Shown in pieces: positions 59,879-64,000 of a DNA stretch of 64,000 nt. Both the position numbers and the translations under genes were made by a program. Every line of letters starts with the position of its first letter. The first letter of the stretch is position 1. The notes under the pieces were generated by a model. It was given only the letters and a program-made list of their open reading frames with translations. It was not told where the DNA came from and did no database searches. Origin of the DNA: Mayamaea pseudoterrestris (lineage: Eukaryota > Bacillariophyta > Bacillariophyceae > Sellaphorales > Sellaphoraceae). The stretch is taken from NCBI GenBank assembly GCA_027923505.1, contig BROI01000004.1, forward strand, positions 434,001 through 498,000, given 5' to 3'.

Positions 59879-61261
59879 ATGCTTCCTTCCTTTGTCAAGA
59901 TTGACTTCTCTCGCCTCCGCGGCGAGCAACCGGTTGCCGTCAAGGATTCGCCTCCCAAGAGCCTCCTCTGCGTGGACGCTGAGACTCGCACGGTGACTTC
60001 GGCGGACGATACTGCGTCGCTTGTTTCAGCCATTTCCGATGCTGAACTAGTTCCAAGCTTTCGAGTCTACGACTGGGACAAGAAGCGTCGCTACTCGGAC
60101 TTTATCAAGGAAGGACTTGAGATGCAAAAGAAGGATGCTGAACATGCCGTCATGCTGTTTGAATCTCCGTCCTCGAGTGATCCGGAAGCTGTCTTTTACA
60201 ATTGCTCCGCCTTTCGATTCCACGATTATCCGATTGCCAAGTCAAGCAAGGCCAAACATTTGCTTGGTCCCTTGCGATACGGCCTCATGAATGGTACGGC
60301 GCTTCCCACCTACCTCAAGACTGGACAAGCGCCGACTGGACTATTGGAGCATTGGGAAAACATTGTTCCTGGGTTTGAAACGCCGCGATTTGTAGCGGAG
60401 ATTGCCGAAGATGCGCCTGTCTACGCGTACTTGCCGTGCGAAAGCATCAAGAAGCACGTGAACGACGGACACGTGCACTTTCACCTTGCTGGAAAGGACG
60501 CGATTCATCTCATGTGCAAGTCGTCCAAGACTACCAACCTTCTTCCAAACACCAAGGTTCATCGACCCTGCATTGCCAAGACGACGCATTCCATGGCGAG
60601 CAAGGGAATCTTCATTATTCGCAACGATGAGGACGAGCGCGGGTTCGAAGCCTATTTGGAAGAGTCGGGTCATCCTGCATTTGTCGTGACGACATTGGTT
60701 GACATTGATCGCAACGCGGCTTGTCACTTTTTCATTCATCCCACGGGCGAAGTGACCTGGTTTGGAAGCAATGAGAATCACCGGCGAGAGGACGGAAGCT
60801 GGTCGATGGACTCGTACTTGATCATGAAGGATCAAGACGTGCTCAAGGAGATTCAGCTTCCCTTTGTCAAGGACGTTGCCGAGTACTGCCTTTCGCTTGG
60901 CTTTTGGGGATTTTGCGGAATTGATGTTCTTTTTGATGCAATTGGACAGGGATACTTGGTGGATGTGAATCCTCGTGTCACTGGATCATGCCCGTCGCTC
61001 ATGGTGGCCCAGCTCTTTCAGGACAAGTACGGATTCGAATATGGCTTGTTTCGCCGCAATGGCGACAATTGCTACTATGGATCTGAAGCGCAACTTTTTG
61101 CGCAAGTGGCCGAGCACAATGCCACGCAGGCCACCAAGGTTGTCGTCTTCTCCTGCTGCGAGATTGACGACCAAAACACCAAGGTAAACATTGGTGTCTA
61201 TGGTGATGACATTGAGGAGTGCAAGAAGGTTGTCAATCAGTTTGCCAAGGCGAACCGATAG
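59879..61261 (+). CDS. ATP-grasp domain protein, substrate unknown
   Basis: A single exon of 460 aa. The ATP-grasp fold is indicated by a C-terminal half with Lys-containing strands (HRPCIAKTTHSMASKGIFII, ~245-265), a FVVTTLVDIDRNAACHFFIH strand pair (~280-300), and the metal-binding GIDVLFDAIGQGYLVDVNPRVTGS region (Asp and Asn-Pro-Arg, ~355-378). Enzymes with this fold join a carboxylate to an amine or thiol through an acyl phosphate, using ATP. The N-terminal ~220 residues would be the substrate side and are not recognised. No signal peptide. Stop codons converge on the sulfotransferase-like gene, 126 bp apart, but there is no sign that the two act together. The family assignment is good; the reaction is not known. 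Confidence 0.85.
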   Translation: MLPSFVKIDFSRLRGEQPVAVKDSPPKSLLCVDAETRTVTSADDTASLVSAISDAELVPSFRVYDWDKKRRYSDFIKEGLEMQKKDAEHAVMLFESPSSSDPEAVFYNCSAFRFHDYPIAKSSKAKHLLGPLRYGLMNGTALPTYLKTGQAPTGLLEHWENIVPGFETPRFVAEIAEDAPVYAYLPCESIKKHVNDGHVHFHLAGKDAIHLMCKSSKTTNLLPNTKVHRPCIAKTTHSMASKGIFIIRNDEDERGFEAYLEESGHPAFVVTTLVDIDRNAACHFFIHPTGEVTWFGSNENHRREDGSWSMDSYLIMKDQDVLKEIQLPFVKDVAEYCLSLGFWGFCGIDVLFDAIGQGYLVDVNPRVTGSCPSLMVAQLFQDKYGFEYGLFRRNGDNCYYGSEAQLFAQVAEHNATQATKVVVFSCCEIDDQNTKVNIGVYGDDIEECKKVVNQFAKANR

Positions 61262-61387
61262 ATTGGTTGCTGTATCATTTTTGAAGGAATCGATTGAAAG
61301 TGTTTGTTATATAAATTAAGTAGTACATGGCCAAGTGCCTTTAATGTTGTCCAGTTATACACAATGGAACAGTGTTTTTGTCTAACA

Positions 61388-62600
61388 TTAATCAGGTTTG
61401 CAACTAAACAAGGCGTTGATGTTTGCGACGTCCCCTTTGTAATACTTTTCGTCAAGCTGCGCTACAGTTTCCCTCAGCCTCACCTTGTAGTCGTCGGCAA
61501 CATCCTTTGTCGAGTGCGCTCCAACGTACCGGTAGGTGGCATTTGTTGCAATAGCGGCGGCTAGCCGAAAGTTGTGAATTCCTGGATAAAGGTGCGCCAC
61601 GATCGTTAGCACAGAAGCCTCTCGAGTAATTGGAGAGGCCAACTCAACAAAGCATAGAAACATGGTCCGGTTGTCATCCCCTAATGACTGCACATATGCA
61701 TGCTGCGCCGCCATGTGCTTGAACCAATAATTGAAACTCATGTGCAGATACAAGTGAAGGCCGTGCTCGTCCGATTCGTCGACAAGATATTGACAGAGCG
61801 ATCGCTTGCGGCGTATCGGAAACGGCATGACGGTGCGAATCGTTTCCCACCACTGCGTATCAATCGTTGAAACGTTCGATGGTTGTCCAAATGCATCCAA
61901 CCAGCACTCGTGCCCCTTCTTATGGTACAAGTAGCCACTGACAATCGTATCATAAAAATCTCGCACAATGACGACATCCCGGTAGTCGTGAATGGGCTTG
62001 CTGTTGCGAAACGTGTCGGTGGCAATGCGCAGGTTGGACCACACTTCCCATGGCAACGCCTCTCGTGCTAAATGATTGCCCATCTTATGTGCATGTCGGA
62101 GAGTCCGTGAGCAGCAGGTGCCACCCCAGCCATCCATAACAGTGGTTGTCAAGCAGTTACAAGTGTCCGACATGGGATGTAGGTTGGACTCATCGCATGC
62201 GCTTTCTGGTCTTTGCGAAAATTTGTCTCGATGATGCATAAAATCTACGTGGTCGGTTATCTGCTGTAAAAGGAAGACGAGATATCAGAATGAGTATCTT
62301 TCTGTATAGAGAATCATCTGATGCGAACATCACGCGACGCAAAGGTTTTCTGCTTCCCGTGCTGAAATGAACGACACAGGCAAGGCCTCGATACCTTAGA
62401 CGATTCCGTACAGCTGAAAGATGACTCACATTCACCTCCGGCACAGGGAATAAAGCGTGGTACCAGAAGACGAAAGCTGGCACGATCACGAACAAGGTCA
62501 AGGTGATCGATCCGCTACGACGGAACAATTGGCGACGGCGACAGCACCTCCTTCGACCAAAACTCATCCATGTCTTGTCAACTGTGATAGGCATTAACAA
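61388..62600 (-). CDS. type II membrane sulfotransferase-like protein
   Basis: Two exons, 62600-62430 and 62263-61388, intron 166 nt, phase 0; 348 aa. The first exon gives a basic cytosolic tail (RRRCCRRRQLFRRSG) and a single hydrophobic anchor (ITLTLFVIVPAFVFWYHALF, ~32-51), the layout of Golgi type II glycosyl- and sulfotransferases. In the lumenal part, RDVVIVRDFYDTIVSGYLYH (~155) resembles the 3'-phosphate-binding motif of PAPS-dependent sulfotransferases, with the Arg and Ser that contact the cofactor. A loop P-site near the N-terminus of the domain (GWGGTCCSRTLR) is plausible. Several Cys could form disulfides. Such enzymes would sulfate glycans, lipids or proteins; the acceptor is unknown. 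Confidence is good for fold, moderate for activity. Confidence 0.75.
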
Positions 62601-62898
62601 ATTTGTATACTTGATTCATCATTAGTAATTATTATGATTTGCTAATGCCGGCAAGTTGGCGCAAAGCGAATGCTCAATCGAATGAGCGGTCTTGTAGCTC
62701 ATGGTGAGTTGCGAAAGGATGAACGGCGGCGTCGCAGTTGATAACGCTCCGACATCAGCTACCTATGCAAGTGGTCAACTCTTGACTACGAGTACGAGCC
62801 TTTTTCGTATGATACAAAGAAACTAGGATGACTTGATAATTTTTGGCTACCGGTAGTTCCTATCCGCTACTGCACATTGAACCCCTGCTGCAGGTATG
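62601..62898. other. intergenic region upstream of the sulfotransferase-like gene
   Basis: 298 bp between two minus-strand genes. Contains the SUV3 3' end and the sulfotransferase promoter. Nothing else recognised. Confidence 0.45.
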
Positions 62899-64000
62899 TT
62901 ACACATCCTCGACCATCCACTTGTCAGGGTCGTCCACCTCCTTCTTCGCTTTTGTTTTCAATTCTGATGCAGTCGATACACTTCGAAGCATCAAGTCACG
63001 CTTTATATACGAATGATCGAGCTTCAGCTTATCACTGAGCATCAAGCCCTCGCCAATAAGTTCCATTGTCCTCTCCTTGCGCGACAGCGCCGCTTGCTGT
63101 TCCATCAAATTTACTGGCGGAAACTTGTTTTGCAACCAAAGAAATAGTTCTAAATGCGAGTAAATAGAACATAGTCGCGAGAGATCTTCAAAGGTTTTGG
63201 GAGGCTTTGGTCGCAGATTCTGCGGCAATCCAGGCACCTCTCGACTTGCCAATTTGGCAGCAAATTTCTTCAAGACGTCCATTGATTCCTTGGAACTCTC
63301 CACGATCGGCGACATGCAAAGGTTATACTTGTCGCGTATAGATAAATTGAATTTCTCCAATTGCTTCGCTACAATCATCATGGCAGTTTGGCGACACAAG
63401 AAGTATCCACTCTTCAACTTGGCCATGTCACTGAAATGGCCCATGATATTGTGCAGACTGCTCACGCGCTTACTCAACCCATAGGAGCTGACGGTTTGGT
63501 GAAACAACTCGACGTGACCGGCAGTAGGCACAAGTCCTGCACTTTGTATTGGACTCACTGGCGTCGACATGCATTTGCGCAAATGAGCCATGTCGTCGGG
63601 GCTTCGGCACGTTACCACGCCTTCGGGAAAAGGACTGTTGCGACGGCCGGCGCGTCCGCTAATCTGTTTCACTGCCGAGTGGTCCAACTGGGTGATACCA
63701 GAGCCATCTTGCTTGTACATGCTGTTGAATATGATCCTTCGAATGTTTAAGTTGAGGCCCATGCCTATTGCATCGCTTGCGACCAACACGTCGTAACCAG
63801 AATCAGGATCGTTGAAACGTCTCGCTTGTTCTGTTCGTGTCAGCGGCGGCAACGATCCGTAGACGACACAGCACTTGTGAGAAGTCTGGGTCTCAATTTC
63901 TCGCTTAATTGCAAACAAATCATTGCGGCTAAATGCCACGACGCAGTCGCCTGGTTGAACCGTCTTGTAGCTTCCGACTTCTTCCGACGAGCTTGCAAGA
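62899..64000 (-). CDS. SUPV3L1: SUV3-type ATP-dependent RNA helicase, C-terminal part (5' end outside window)
   Basis: The frame is open to the window edge, so the N-terminal RecA-like domain lies beyond 64000. The visible 367 codons hold the second helicase domain: VVAFSRNDLFAIKREIETQT, VVYGSLPPLTRTEQARRFND, DVLVASDAIGMGLNLNIRRI (motif V) and QISGRAGRRNSPFPEGVVTC (motif VI, with the arginine fingers). These are specific to SUV3. The helical C-terminal region (LPQNLRPKPPKTFEDLSRLC and YSHLELFLWLQNKFPPVNL) also matches. SUV3 unwinds RNA with the mitochondrial degradosome; the targeting peptide would be in the missing part. A short acidic tail ends the protein. Confidence 0.95.
   Translation of the reverse strand, partial: LASSSEEVGSYKTVQPGDCVVAFSRNDLFAIKREIETQTSHKCCVVYGSLPPLTRTEQARRFNDPDSGYDVLVASDAIGMGLNLNIRRIIFNSMYKQDGSGITQLDHSAVKQISGRAGRRNSPFPEGVVTCRSPDDMAHLRKCMSTPVSPIQSAGLVPTAGHVELFHQTVSSYGLSKRVSSLHNIMGHFSDMAKLKSGYFLCRQTAMMIVAKQLEKFNLSIRDKYNLCMSPIVESSKESMDVLKKFAAKLASREVPGLPQNLRPKPPKTFEDLSRLCSIYSHLELFLWLQNKFPPVNLMEQQAALSRKERTMELIGEGLMLSDKLKLDHSYIKRDLMLRSVSTASELKTKAKKEVDDPDKWMVEDV

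Noticed and set aside
1-64000. tRNA or rRNA genes in the intergenic gaps
   Set aside because: Scanning by eye for conserved arm motifs gave nothing convincing; a covariance-model search would be needed to exclude short RNA genes.

Overview
The window looks like a nuclear contig from a stramenopile alga, most likely an ochrophyte and quite possibly a diatom. Three things point there. The gene at 58516-59126 starts with a signal peptide that ends in a Met-Ala-Phe motif, as in bipartite targeting to a red-lineage secondary plastid. The gene at 41605-42432 carries the short DUF6824-like domain that is abundant in diatoms. The LTR element is a single-ORF Ty1/copia type like those reported from diatoms. 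Genes are dense, introns are short (72-195 nt, GT-AG) and many neighbours are divergent with short shared upstream regions. The genus cannot be named from this sequence alone.

Left arm (1-6204): the C-terminal part of a CCR4-NOT NOT3-type subunit, a PP2C phosphatase, a four-exon secreted or membrane protein with an Asp/Asn/Tyr-rich ectodomain, and a three-exon unknown protein.

Repeat island (about 6331-26957, some 20.6 kb): (a) a 602-bp segment bounded by perfect 29-bp inverted repeats; (b) a small diverged satellite block in reverse orientation; (c) a broken Ty1/copia fragment exactly where satellite orientation flips; (d) about 39 head-to-tail copies of a 169-bp satellite; (e) an apparently whole, recent Ty1/copia element with 313-bp LTRs inserted in the array; (f) about 24 more satellite copies. 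The array has local higher-order structure (1014-bp, six-unit block). Each unit holds three short inverted repeats, and in the diverged block one palindrome is kept by paired changes in both arms.

Right arm (27141-64000): calcineurin-like phosphoesterase, AMP deaminase, polo-like kinase, small multi-pass membrane protein, MCM3, RPN10, small one-pass membrane protein, ankyrin protein, DUF6824 protein, Xi-class glutathione transferase (glutathionyl-hydroquinone reductase type), PH/START/DUF1336 lipid-binding protein, DIM1/U5-15kD, DDHD phospholipase, OSTalpha/TMEM184 protein with an added N-terminal membrane segment and coiled coil, an uncertain ORF, a second much-extended Xi-class GST-like protein, a plastid-targeted membrane protein, an ATP-grasp protein, a type II membrane sulfotransferase-like protein, and the C-terminal part of the SUV3 RNA helicase. 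These are mostly unrelated housekeeping genes (replication, cell cycle, proteasome, splicing, mRNA decay, lipid and purine metabolism). I see no operon-like pathway cluster. Exon boundaries below are my reading of splice signals plus protein continuity; no transcript data were available.
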